Source: Alopecurus myosuroides (taxonomy: Eukaryota > Streptophyta > Magnoliopsida > Poales > Poaceae). Taken from it: 64,000 bases of DNA. The DNA is taken from the NCBI GenBank assembly GCA_028641055.1, contig CM054062.1, forward strand, positions 236,294,376 to 236,358,375, in the 5' to 3' direction. The notes under the pieces were generated by a model. The model saw nothing but the letters and a program-made list of their open reading frames with translations. It was not told the origin of the DNA and ran no database searches. A program made the translations under genes and the position numbers. How positions within the stretch are numbered: position 1 is the first letter of the stretch; every line of letters begins with the position of its first letter. This document shows positions 1 through 10,795 of this stretch, in pieces.

Positions 1-703
1 CGTGTATATCCTAGTATTACGCACAAAAAACTCATGTCATTTTGAATTTTCTGTAATTTTATACGAAATTAACAGTGGACAGCAGAAATCCGAAATATAG
101 TCTCAACTTCCCACTAGAGGCTTTACTTGGCTCAACAAAGACACAAAAGAAAAGATACAGTGGGGTTGCTAAGGAAATAGACAACACCCAGGTGCAAAGA
201 AAACAAAAAAAACGAAGGAAAACGGGTTGAAAACGGAGAAATAAAACATGTTGTCTCCCGGTAGCGCTTTTCTTTAACGCCTTTCAGCTAGGCATAGAAA
301 GCAACTCAAGTATTTTCAAGTAAAGAAGAATCAACATCATGAACATCCTCTAAATCATTATTTGCAGAAATAGGCACTCTAGGTGTTTCTGAAGATTCAA
401 CATGAAGGTCACTCTTAGTTTCATTAATCGTTTTAGCAATTTTCAGCACATATTGAGATTTGGGTTTAGTTATCTTGGGAACATACATGAATCTTTGCTC
501 TTTTCCCACAAAGGCTTTCTCCTTGTTGAATTTAAGAGATGAAAAAGTTGAGCTTAAAGTTCTCGTAGCCTCCTCTAGTTTACCGATCCTAGAATTTTAT
601 CATCATGAGTGTTGCCAACTTCTAAACCAGTGATTCTTTTATCAATAGTTATTATTGATTCATTAACTTTGCTAGAATTATCAAGGAAAATTGGTAAGTT
701 CAT

Positions 704-1024
704 TTACAAAGAGTTTAGTTTATTAATAATATCCTCCAAAGTGATCTCAGTTTTAACAGTTATAGTGGGGGGCGTTCCTACCAAACTTTCAATCAAATTG
801 CAGGCTTCCAAGGCAGGAGTTCCTAGAAACTTTCCACCTGTAAGAGTATCTAACACATACCTATACCAGCCAGTAGTACCAACATAAAAATTCCTCAGGA
901 GTATCAAGGTAGAATTTTTTTTGTACACCTATTATGAGCATTTTTTTATTCTATACCAAGCATCTTTTAAACTCTCTTCCCCTTGTTTCCTAAAAGAACG
1001 AACCTCAACTTCAGGAATACTCAT
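704..1024 (-). pseudogene. gag remnant of the left-edge Athila-like element
   Basis: An ATG at 1024 opens a short frame containing a QGEESLKDAWYRI segment typical of plant gypsy gag. It hits stops near 932. A second frame (928-704) continues with LLRNFYVGTTGWYRYVLDTL, the usual next gag segment. At least one frameshift or stop therefore separates two halves of one gag domain. A third frame at 306-509 (67 codons) is hydrophilic and may be downstream gag-derived sequence. No protease or RT is visible within the window. Confidence 0.65.
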
Positions 1025-1280
1025 TCTAGTAAAATAAAAGCCAGTAAATAAATAACAGCTATAAAGTAAACTAATATTTTTTTGTTTTTGAGATAAAGAA
1101 GCAAAACAAGACAAAAAATAAAAACAAGACAATAAACAAAATAAAGAGGTTGAGAGTGATAGACACCCCTTGCCAGAAGACTTCTTTGTTCCCGACAACG
1201 GCGCCAGAAATTCTTGATCGCTTGCAGAGTTGATTTTAAATCCCTAGCAATGGTGCCAGAAATTCTAGCTACAGAAACTA

Positions 1281-2731
1281 TGGATGGTGCATTGGGAACC
1301 CCAAGAGGAGGGTGTGATGAGTGTAGCGGTAAGAATTTCCCTCAGTTAAGAACCAAGGTTATCAATCTAGTAGGAGAAAGAGGATCTTCGGAAGGTTGAT
1401 GCCACTGACGGTGGTGATGGCTCACCGGTGTCAGCAACAACGTGGAACCTGCACACAACACAACCAAAATACTTTGTCCCAATGGTACAGTGAGGTTTTC
1501 AATCTCACCGGTCGTGCTAAAAACAAAGATTAGGTGTATAGTGTGGAAAATAATGTATGCTTGCAGTAAGTAAAGAAAGCAAAAAATTGTAGTGGTTTGT
1601 TTAACAGTGTAGGAAAATGAACCGGGGTTCATAGGTTCACTAGTGGTGTCTCTCCATAAAAGATAGCATGCTGGGTGAACTAATTACAGCTAGGCAATTG
1701 ACAAATAAAGGTTGCACCGTAGTGCACATTCATGACATGATGACTAATAATCGCATTAAGCAATGTGTGTAATCTAAGCAATGATTGTGCACGCGGGCAC
1801 TCACACCGTTGTTTTCTCCCTAGTGGCAACATCACATCCTCCCCCGTCACGTTTCTGTCACTCGAGCACAGGCGAAAAGGAGACATGAACCCACTATCGA
1901 GCATAACTACTCCCTCTTGGAGTCACTAGCAACTACTTGGCCAGAGCAACCACTAGCAACAGAAAGCATGCAAGATCACAAATAACATATGCAATAAAGA
2001 CTATAATCAACTTGGCATAAGTTCAATATTCATCGGATCCCAGCAAACACAACACATAGAGTTACATAAGAACAACCTCGATCATGTTAGGCAGCTCACG
2101 AGATCTAAACATTGAGGCATAGGAGGAGAAGACAACCATCTAGCTACTGCTATGGACCCGTAGTCCAAGGATGAACTACTCACGCATCACTCTGGAGGCA
2201 GGCATGGTGATGAAGAGGCCTCCGGTGATGATCTCCTCTCCGGCAGGGTGCCGGGAGACAGCTTCAGAACCCCCCCTGATCTAGTGTTGACGATGACGGC
2301 GGCTGCGGAACTTTTCGGGGATATTTTATAAGGTGTTTAGGGTTTTCCATCCGGGGGGAATAAATAGGCGAAAGGGCAAAGTCGGTGGAGCCCTGGGGGC
2401 CCACACTACCCCCTAGCACGGCCAAGGGGGGCGCACCACCCCATGGTGTGGGCCCCCTGTGGCCCGTCTTCGATTCCTTTTCGGTCTTCTGGATGCTTCC
2501 GGGGAAAATAGGAACTTCGGGATTTGTGGGGTCCAATTCCGAGAATATTTCCAGAACAACTTTTCTGAAATAAAAAAAAGCAGAAAACAGGGAACTGGCA
2601 CTTGGAATCTTGTTAATAGGTTAGTCCTAGAAAACGTGTAAAAAGGACATAAAGAAGGGAGAAAACATGTAGCAATTGACATAATATCATCATGGAGCAT
2701 CAGAAATTATAGATACGTTGGAGACGTATCA
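1281..2731 (-). repeat. 5' LTR of the left-edge Athila-like element
   Basis: On the minus strand the LTR begins TGATACGTC, with a short inverted repeat GATACGT/ACGTATC at its tip (about 2712-2730). Its outer half matches the LTRs at 10796-12383 and 17844-19262: a gaataaataggcg TATA-like block near 2357, a GC-rich ggcccacac-type block, and a gagaatatttccagaacaac block. The inner end near 1281 was placed by comparison with the LTR at 17525, because the start here is altered (TGGATGGTGC instead of TGATGGTGC). Confidence 0.75.
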
Positions 2732-2849
2732 AAGAGGAATGGAAAATAAGTGAGCTAATAGGGAAGAAGGAACTAAAGCAGCCCCATAACTATATAAGCT
2801 ATAAAGATTATGAAGGATGTAGCAGCATTAGGTTCACAGATTACAAATC

Positions 2850-3609
2850 CGCACCCCTAGAAGACACATAATCCTCTATTTCATATTCGGAATTTGGTGA
2901 TAGTAAGAATAAGGGTCCCACTGAGTGTATGGAAAGGGCAAACTTGAAAGATGAAATAAATCAGTACGAAACAAAATTAAAGCATATAGAATGGTAATAT
3001 AATAATTCAATGATTAAAGACTGGCCTAAGATAAGAGAAAAACAATTGTTTTTCATTAGAGAGATCGCAAGATTAAAAAAGATAAAAAGCAAGAAAAGCC
3101 CAGTTGCTAGTAGTTTAAATATGCAAAATACTAATACATCAACAAACGTTATAGATAAGAAAGACAATCATACCAACCAAGACAATGAAAATAAAGTCAT
3201 ATGTGAAGAAGAGCAATGGGATATAAATAATAAAATACTAACAGAAAGTTATGAAGAGGAAGAAGAATTAATGAAAGAAATATTGTATGAAGAAGAAAAC
3301 TATGATAATGCAGAACAATATAGTGACTTTATGGATTCACTCGATGATGTAGGCTTGCACAATTCAGAAAATGCAATGGAAGCCATGAAAATAGATAACA
3401 GTGCTAAAAGAAAAAGAGGTGAGACCTCTATGAAAAGAGAAGAGAGAGAAAGACCAGCTAGAAGAGCTGGAGATTGGCCCCCACCTCCAGAAACTGATGT
3501 TTTCCAACCCACATATATTCCAGACAATATAGGTACATGGGTAGCAAGAGAAGAGATCTTGAAAAACCAGTGCAATTTCAAAATTCTAGGAACGATGGTG
3601 CAATTTTAA
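2850..3609 (+). pseudogene. Caulimovirid polyprotein, N-terminal acidic region
   Basis: The longest open frame is 3010-3609 (199 codons). Codons recognisably in the same style extend upstream to about 2780 but are broken by stops. The product is highly charged, with acidic runs (EEEEELMKEILYEEEN near 3262-3298), a basic KRKRGE cluster near 3406 that could act as a nuclear signal, and a proline-rich PPPPE segment near 3478. This is compatible with the region before the capsid in tungrovirus-like polyproteins. No catalytic motif is present. Function is inferred from position only. Confidence 0.55.
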
Positions 3610-4782
3610 ATCTAGCGGCTAATCACCCAGTGGATTGGCCAAAATATTCAGCATTTGGAAAGGTCTAATAGTTCAAAAATATATACAAAATCAGCACAAT
3701 ATAGGCACTAAGGTTGAAGATATGTTAACATATCTTGAAACCTTTTTAGGAGAATCTGTTAAAGCTTAATGAGAAAATTGGGTAGAATGCTATCCGGATA
3801 TGTACGAAAATTTAAAAAGGGCTGGAAGTAATCCTAATAATTTTGCTAATGTGATATCAAATATGGTTATAGCCGAAGACCCAGAAATAGGGTATACAAC
3901 ATTATAAAATGAAAGGCTGAGAGAAATAGAAAAATTAACACTAACCAATTGGAGAGGTATAAAAGAATTTTCTCAACATTATTTATATAATGCTACCACA
4001 GCTAAGCAAGGATACAATAAAGGAGTAGTTGAAATATACTTTAATAAATTGCCTGACCCTCTAGGTTCTATAATATTTGAGTATTATAAGAAAGAATCAA
4101 ATGGAAACATAGTGAATATTTCCCATGCCATAACATTTGTATTTAAACATCTAAGAAAGGTATGTACAAATATACAATCACAAAGATCAATGAAAAATCC
4201 GATTATAATTTTTATAATAATATTATTCAAATACCATTAACATCTAGGGAAGAAAGATATAGAAACCGAACATATCATAAACCCCAAAATAGGGATAATA
4301 GGAATTTTAGAACAAAGAAAATATATTTCCTAAGGAGGTCCGATAATAGAGCCCCTTACTTGCATAAAAGGAATGTTAGAAGATATATTTCTAGGAAGAA
4401 TTATGATAAGACATATAGGTGTTTTATATGCAACTCGCCTGATCATCTAAGTAAAACTTGTCCTAACAAAGATGAGAAAAGGTATTCTAGTACATATGAA
4501 GAACAAGAAAGAGTTCTAATTATTGATAGCATTAATGAAAATATATTGGTTTGTGATGAGGAAATAAAGGATGATGAATCAATATATTCAGTCATAGAAA
4601 CTGATGAATTAGATAATGATATTGTAGAAGAAGAATCAAGCGAAGATGAATTAGATTTTATAGACCAAATAGCTGGTTTAAAAATTGAAATGATGAATCA
4701 ATTAGATTGTGAGCACGATTGGGTTAGAGGTAAAGGTGACTATAACATTAAATGCGCTTTTTGCATATGTTACACAAGCTAG
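3610..4782 (+). pseudogene. Caulimovirid capsid region with CCHC zinc knuckle
   Basis: Frames following the acidic region encode capsid-like sequence interrupted by stops around 3608, 3668, 3768 and 3906. The open frame 4162-4782 (206 codons) carries the best landmark, a CX2CX4HX4C knuckle at 4420-4461 (C-FI-C-NSPD-H-LSKT-C), preceded by a strongly basic RNA-binding stretch and followed by an acidic tail. This layout is characteristic of caulimovirid coat proteins. The frame ends at a TAG (4780-4782) in the middle of a second Cys-rich cluster (about 4708-4835). Confidence 0.7.
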
Positions 4783-5540
4783 GATAATATATTTACATGT
4801 AACATATGCTTAAAACAAGCTCGCACTTCATGTTTAAAGGCTAGAAACCAAGCTTGGAGACAAGAAGTAGAAATTGAGCCAGAAGACCGAATCTTATCCA
4901 GCAGAGTTAGAATCCTAGAAAATAGGATAAACGAACTAGAAGTGGAGTTAGAAGAGCTAAAATATAATTTAGATAGCAATATAAAGGAACAACAAGGTAG
5001 TACAGACAAAATCACTGAATTAAAAGATGAAATGGTAACCATAAGAGAAAACAAAGGAGACAGACTAATCCAATTAAAAGACGCCATCACAAGCTTTGGA
5101 AATAAATACATAGTGAGATTACCATTTAAGGAAGTTCTAGGAATAAGGATTCCATTGAAAATAATATTAAAACCCAATGTATCCTATAAAATACTGGCAC
5201 TATTAGACACGGGATGTACAAAGAACATCATTCATGATAAATATTTTATGATATGCCCTGATATAGTAAAAAACCATCGATGATAATAAAGCTGAAGTAT
5301 CCACAAACATGTCAGGAATAAAGAAAATACATAACCAGTTGGCATATAATATTGAAACCTACATAAATGGTACTAAATATATAATTGATGAAATTACAAT
5401 CTGAGACTTGTCAGTAATTAATGATGACATGATACTAGGATTAAGATTTTTACAACAGTCCATACAAACCACTATTATACATGAAGAAGGTGTTACATTT
5501 ATCCCTTATCAAGATAATGTTCCTTACATATCTTAAATAA
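4783..5540 (+). pseudogene. Caulimovirid Cys-rich/coiled-coil and aspartic protease region
   Basis: After the TAG at 4780, the Cys cluster continues. A Leu/Glu-rich heptad-like stretch follows (about 4905-5060), probably a coiled coil. The protease active-site motif LLDTGCT lies at about 5200-5220. A stop at about 5281 and a further one near 5401 break the frame; a downstream segment with a DMILGLRF-like string near 5428 matches the second conserved part of retropepsins. The protease is recognisable but dead. Coiled coil assignment is by eye. Confidence 0.65.
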
Positions 5541-5559
5541 GAAAACAAAGAAAGTCTCT

Positions 5560-7160
5560 ACAAAATGTAGAAATATCTAGTCTAGACAATGAATATAGGT
5601 CAAAAGAAGAATCTTCTGAAACCTGCATAATAGAAGAACTTAGTGACACCATAAAAGAATATCATATAGAAAATACATGCACAGAATGTATAGGTTTACA
5701 ATCATTCGCACCAAATTTGTACGGAGATATAAAATCCAAAAAGTACATAGATAAGATTGTGCAAAGATTAGAAGACCTGCAAATCATCGGAGAAATACCT
5801 ATGAAGCATTGGGATAAGAATTCGATAGTCTGCAAAATAAACATTATAAACTCCGATTATATAATAAAGTCAGGACCAATAGAATCTACTCCAAAAGACA
5901 TATAAGAATTTAAAATGGACATTGAAGAATTACTAAAGTTAAAAGCCATTAGGGAAAGTAGGAGTCCTCATAGATCAGCAGCCTTTATAGTTAGAAATCA
6001 TGCTGAAGAAGTTAGAGGAGAATCTAGGATGGTTATTAATTATAAAATACTTAATGATAACACTGTGGACGATGCTTATAATATACCCAATAAACAAGAG
6101 TGGATCAATAGAATACAAGGAAGTAAATTATTCTCTAAATTTGACTTAAAGGCCAGATTTTGGCAAGTAAAAATGGCAGAACAATCGATACCCTGGACAG
6201 CATTTACATGCCCACAGGATCATTATGAATGTCTTGTTATGCCTTTGGGTTTAAATAATGCCCCTGCATTATTTCAAAGGAAAATGCAAAATATATTTAA
6301 TGAAAATCAATCATTCATACTAGTGTACGTAGATGATTTTGTAGTTTTCTCAAAATCTTATAAAGAACATATTGCTCACCTTGAAGTATTTTTAGGAAGG
6401 TAGAGAAAAATGGGTTAATACTATCAAAAAAGAAGATGGAAATTTGCAAAGAAAAAATTAATTTATTAGGACATGAAATAGGAGAAGGGAAAATATACTT
6501 ACAAGAGCATATTGCCAAGAAAATATTACAATTTCCCGATTCTATGAATGATAAAAAGGTTCTACAACAATTCTTAGGAATTGTAAATTATCCAAGAAAC
6601 TATATAGATAACCTAGCAAAAATCGCTGGGCCACTATATGCAAAACCAAGGAAAAATGGTCAAAAATATTTTAATTCAGAAGATATCAAGCTAGTCCAAG
6701 CCATAAAAGAAAAAGTCAAGAATTTGAAACCTCTAGAATTACCATTAGAAGATAACTATTTCATAATTGAAACAAATGCATCCAAAATAGGATGGGGTGC
6801 TATATTAAAAAAAGCCAAATAAATACTCTTCTAAGACGGAAGAGAAAATTTGCAGATATGCCTCCGGAAGCTATAAATTGAAAGCAGTGAATAACATAGA
6901 TAGAGAGATTGTTGCAATAGTCAATGCCATAAATGCATTTAGACTATATTTGGGATTAAAGAATTTACAGTACGAACAGATTGTGAAGCTATATGTAGAT
7001 ATTATAATCAGATAAATAGTAAGAAAAGTTCAACTAGAAGATGGGTTTTATTCGAAGATATCATAACGGGAAATGGATATAAAGTCATTTTTTAGCATAT
7101 TAAAGGAAAGGATAACTGTTTACCTGACATATTCTCTCGATCATCAATTTTACATGAGTG
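5560..7160 (+). pseudogene. Caulimovirid reverse transcriptase and RNase H
   Basis: The RT palm is clear in the frame 5915-6403, with the FSKFDLKARFWQV block (about 6132-6170), the PLGLNNAPALFQ block (about 6242-6280) and the catalytic YVDD at about 6325-6337. The next frame, 6436-6822, carries the thumb and the start of RNase H (ETNASKIGWGA, about 6769-6800). RNase H remnants continue to about 7140 through stops. At least three breaks (near 5905, 6403 and 6822) inactivate it. Fold and order are those of Caulimoviridae. The absence of an integrase downstream separates it from Ty3/gypsy. Confidence 0.82.
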
Positions 7161-7598
7161 AAGAGGGGATTGCTCCCCGATGGGTCAGAAGTGTTCACCT
7201 TTGGAACCGAGAACAGCCTGAGAATATTTAAACCAAATACATTTAATTTCAAGCCTAAGAATCATATTACCTTGGACGAGGTCCAACAATGCATACTTGA
7301 TAACTTCTAGCACCAGCACGTCAATAGTAGAGAGAATCAACACATCAATAGTAGAGAAAGCACAGGTTATTTATTATCCATCCTCAATAGTCTTGCAGAA
7401 TAGTTCAATAGGCTAAACAAAAATTCACCAATATCAGGGAAAATTGAGGTACCAGAAATTAAGCCCCTTTATGTTTTATTTTATGGAAGAAAGTCAGGCA
7501 TATATATTACATATGAAGAAATAATAAAAGAAAAGCTTGAAGCAAGGAAGAAAAAAGAAGAGATAACATGGAAAAAATACTCACATATTAATGAAGCC

Positions 7599-8027
7599 TT
7601 GACCAGGGCAAGGAGCATAATAGGTGAGAATTTCTATATAGAGCCTAAAGCAAAGGAGTACATCCAGAAGAATAAAGTAATAGATAAAGATACTCCTGCA
7701 CCAACAAAATATGCAAAGGGAGAAGGATCCCATTCAAAAATGATAAAGGAAGATGACTCTCTGAAATATGAAACTTCTAAAGATTGCCTAGTCAAAGGAA
7801 TGGATCCCATAGACACTGCATATATAAAGCTGAAGATAAATGAAAAATCAGAAGAATATAAAAAAATGTTAAAAGAAGAATTAAAAGAAGAGATTTCACG
7901 AGAACTAAGAATAGAATTTGATGTAAGGTTTGATCAAATAAATAAAGAATATGAAACGAAATATGATTTTAATCTTTCAGATGACGATCACATGGATATT
8001 GCAGGACATGGGCAGGAACCTGAATAA
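7599..8027 (+). pseudogene. Caulimovirid downstream ORF, lysine/glutamate rich
   Basis: An uninterrupted 142-codon frame lies beyond RNase H. It is hydrophilic, with a long Lys/Glu run (about 7840-7950) likely to form helix or coiled coil, and it ends in an acidic tail. Position after the polyprotein resembles the extra ORF of tungroviruses, or the short N-terminal ORFs of a circular genome cut at another point. No motif fixes the function. It is the longest undamaged frame of the block, perhaps because it is short. Confidence 0.5.
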
Positions 8028-8060
8028 ATCATGAATATTTCCTACAAATAGTACTGAATA

Positions 8061-8214
8061 TTTATGGATATTGCTATCAATAATTTGGGCGCGGAGGACC
8101 CGTGCTAGAATCCCAGAATATTTTACCAAGAATGAATATTGTACCAGTATTTTGATATATATATATATATATCAATAATTCGGGCGCGGAGGATATATAT
8201 ATATATATATATAT
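8061..8214. repeat. (TA)n tracts with a duplicated viral-end segment
   Basis: TA tracts lie at about 8155-8172 and 8193-8214. A 23-bp segment atcaataattygggcgcgga (followed by gga) occurs at about 8078 and again at about 8171, the second copy being enclosed by TA repeats on both sides. This looks like rearrangement or slippage at the junction of the endogenous virus with a TA microsatellite. Confidence 0.7.
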
Positions 8215-8583
8215 AGGACAAATTTATGCTACTCCCGGGTGTAGCTACACCGATATGTCTTTAGTATGATGTATGTAGTATCTACCATGCCGAAAAGTAT
8301 GTATAGGTAGTATGCAGTATATATTACTATTTCAGCAGTATAGATACTACTTTTTATGTACTATGTGTAATTTTTCTACATACTCATTTATATGTTACAT
8401 ATATACCGGTATTTTGAATATATAGTTCAAACTACATGTTCAATTTTATAATTTTCACGTAACTTGTTTTGGAGTATCTTAAATATAGTATATGAACATA
8501 CTAAGACCAAAAAAGTATGACACATACCTCCGTATGGTAGTATATGAGACGTGGGTGACCCAAGAGTAGAAACCATTTTTCCT
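8215..8583. mobile_element. Inverted-repeat element inside (TA)n, Micron-like candidate
   Basis: A 369-bp segment sits between TA tracts (8193-8214 and 8584-8612). Its ends are imperfect inverted repeats: left AGGACAAATTTATGCTACTC, and right, on the other strand, AGGAAAAATGGTTTCTACTC. No coding capacity. Insertion within TA microsatellites is the known behaviour of the rice Micron family, so a Micron-like MITE is a reasonable inference. The family could not be confirmed by sequence. Confidence 0.5.
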
Positions 8584-8612
8584 ATATATATATATATGTA
8601 TATATATATATA
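8584..8612. repeat. (TA)n microsatellite
   Basis: A TA dinucleotide tract with one TG interruption directly follows the inverted-repeat element at 8215-8583. Confidence 0.85.
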
Positions 8613-8832
8613 CTCAGGTCAGGTGGTTTCAGTTTCACATCCCTGTCATCGTATATCGCAAAGCCGAGATCGACAATTTCATATGAGAGCTGTTTGCAAT
8701 TTGTAAATGCTTTCGCTAAGAATAAAGGCCATTTTGGACAGAAAAAACAAACTAAAAGCCTCATGTAGAAATATGGAGAATAAGAATATGATTCGTATAC
8801 GAAAACTTCCTACACGCTTGGGAAAATCTATA

Positions 8833-8983
8833 CTTCCTGATATCAAAATATAAGATGTTTTAGATTTATATACACAACATGTATCTAGACATGTTTAAGT
8901 GTGTAGATTCATATGTATCTTGCACTAAAACATGTCTAGATATAAACCATGTCTAGATATGTTATATTTTGATACGGAGAGAG
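8833..8983. mobile_element. Stowaway-type (Tc1/mariner) MITE
   Basis: A 151-bp element has inverted termini CTTCCTGATATCAAAATATA / CTCTCTCCGTATCAAAATATA and a TA duplication (8831-8832, 8984-8985). Long internal complementarity (repeated acatgtctaga strings at about 8930-8960 against the left half) gives the foldback structure expected of Stowaway. No ORF. Confidence 0.8.
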
Positions 8984-9439
8984 TAGTACTGTAGTAGAAA
9001 TATTCCATTGACATCTCTATGTAATGAGTTATTCTATAAGAACTTTGGAGGAAAGCAACACCTCATGTAGACATGTACACGTGTTGTATGTTCAGTATTC
9101 TCTTTTCCTCCAAATCCTTCTTATTTTTTGAAATTCAACCAATGTATTAAGCAAGTCAGCAAGCCGTCTTATTAAAAATCTTCCAGTCCCTATCGTTACC
9201 CTGGTAAAGAAAAGATTGCATCCAGTAACTTGCTGCTACGAGAGATTAGTCGGGTTTACAATCCTTTCCGATACAGCATCAAAAAAGGAAGGGGTATAAT
9301 TCACCCATCAACAAAGACTCCTATTCGAATTACAATAAGTATCACAAAGAGGAGCCACCTCATTAGCTCTTCTAGGAATAAAACTTAACTTAAAGGAGTC
9401 TAAGTTACCCGACAATTCACTAACTTCTGAAAGAATTAT

Positions 9440-10795
9440 TGCGACCCCTGACGTTTCGTAAGAAGAATTCGACCACATATTCACTAGTTTTAGCGAGTCA
9501 ATTTCAATATTGGCTTTGTCTGATCCATGTGTCCAGGACTAGTTTAATACCGTCTTCGAGTGCATATGATTCCATCGCCAAGGGGCTAGCCGTTGCATCA
9601 TACCAAGTGGCTTTTGCATGAATCACTGTCCTCTCATCATCTCGAATAACCACCCTGTACCCCCCCTTCCGGGACTCTTCATAAAAGGAAGCGTCTACGT
9701 TAACTTTGAAATTACCTTGAGTAGGGAGCTGCCACACTAGCAAACGCCCAGGTTTTGAAAGCGATTTCTCCTTGCCTGACTTAACTAGACCATTGGCTAC
9801 ATCATAGGCCCATTTTACAGATTGCATGAAGGATCTAATAACTTCACCATCTCTTCTAGAATTCCTTTCAGTCCAAATCGCCCAACACCCACATAAAATG
9901 ATACAACAACTTGTGCCCGAAACAGTGCCTTTGTCCACCATGTCGACTGCCCATGTATTCGGGTGAAGGTCCAAGATCTTGACTCATGTGAGTTCTCTAG
10001 TGTAAGACTAATTTTTTTCGCCCAAGAGCACTTGAAGAATGCATGGTAGATAGTCTCTATTTTACCGCGGTCAATACAAAAACCAATATTCTCAATATGT
10101 CTCTGTTGAAAAATATCCCTAGTTGGGATAAATTTATTGACTACGTGCCACCAAAAATTTCGAACTTTAGGTGGAATAGCCAACCTCCAAAGTTTTTTCC
10201 ACCTTGGCAATTCATTGCCCTCCGAAGATTCAATAATATGATCACGACCATCATGGATTACGGTTTTATATGTTGACCGAACTGGAAAAATAACCCAACC
10301 TCTACGGGTGCCAGGACCATGTGTCCTCCATAAACATACCAACTGGTATTCTAAGAACCGCTTCAACATCCGAGTAAATAAAGTTAATCAGAACTTATTC
10401 TTCGATCCACCCATTAGAAATAGGGTCAATAAGCTCCCCTACCATCGTTATATTACTCTCCTCCTTCCTCCTCATCGGTTTCTTCGAAGGATTATCTGAG
10501 ATCCAAGGGTCTTCCCATCCACTGATAGTGGTAACATCCCCAACTCTTTTGATAAGACCACGTTTGAGTGCCTATCTCCCATGCAGAATAGCATTCCAAG
10601 TATGAGAGGATCCTCTCTTCCTCGAAGCTGAGAGGAAGTCACCTAAATGAAAGTATTTTCCTTTCAACACTCTTGCGCATAACGAATTAGGATTGGTCAA
10701 TAGCCTCCATCCTTGTTTTGCCAACATTGCTTGATTAAAAATCTCAATATCCCTAAAACCCATACCTCCTTCACACTTCGGTATCCCCCCCCCAC
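9440..10795 (-). pseudogene. LINE ORF2 C-terminal region: zinc-binding RVT segment and RNase H
   Basis: This continues the LINE after the nested insertion. The frame ending at 10572 has KCEGGMGFRDIEIFNQAM and WRLLTNPNSL. The frame within 10369-9815 has the zf-RVT block (WRLAIPPKVRNFWWHVV, then a Cys/His cluster). The frame 9974-9504 has the RNase H start FKVNVDASFYEE, a GYRVVIRDD strand and AMESYALEDGI. Frames change twice, so no product is possible. The RNase H core keeps the first Asp (NVDAS) and the Glu (MES). Confidence 0.82.

Larger units (their letters stand above)
1..2731 (-). mobile_element. Athila-like Ty3/gypsy element, truncated by window edge
   Basis: This is the 5' part of a minus-strand LTR retrotransposon: internal region 1-1280 and 5' LTR 1281-2731. 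The PBS complement is at 1191-1206, and read on the minus strand it begins TGGCGCCGTTGTCGGG. A gag remnant follows. The module at 264-297 (a cttttctttaacgcc-type string followed by agctaggc) recurs in the two other Athila-like elements here at about 15133 and 21961, so the three are related. The remainder lies outside the window and no TSD can be checked. The LTR abuts the caulimovirid sequence that starts at 2732, so this insertion probably truncated it. Confidence 0.8.
2732..8160 (+). mobile_element. Endogenous caulimovirid (tungrovirus-like), decayed
   Basis: A 5.4-kb AT-rich plus-strand block differs in composition from its neighbours and keeps the gene order of a tungrovirus/badnavirus-like polyprotein: an acidic N-terminal region, a capsid region with a zinc knuckle, a DTG aspartic protease, RT with YVDD, RNase H, then a separate downstream ORF. 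No LTR, integrase or PBS was found, which argues against a gypsy retrotransposon. Many stops and frameshifts make it non-functional. The 5' end is cut by the Athila-like LTR at 2731. The 3' end runs into (TA)n tracts, matching the known association of endogenous rice-tungro-like sequences with AT-dinucleotide repeats. The genus assignment is inference; membership of the family is well supported by the RT and domain order. Confidence 0.8.

Noticed and set aside
2732..8160. Classification of the viral block as a gypsy retrotransposon
   Set aside because: Gypsy and caulimovirid RTs are related, but no LTR, PBS or integrase was found and the capsid knuckle precedes protease in a single polyprotein of caulimovirid style.
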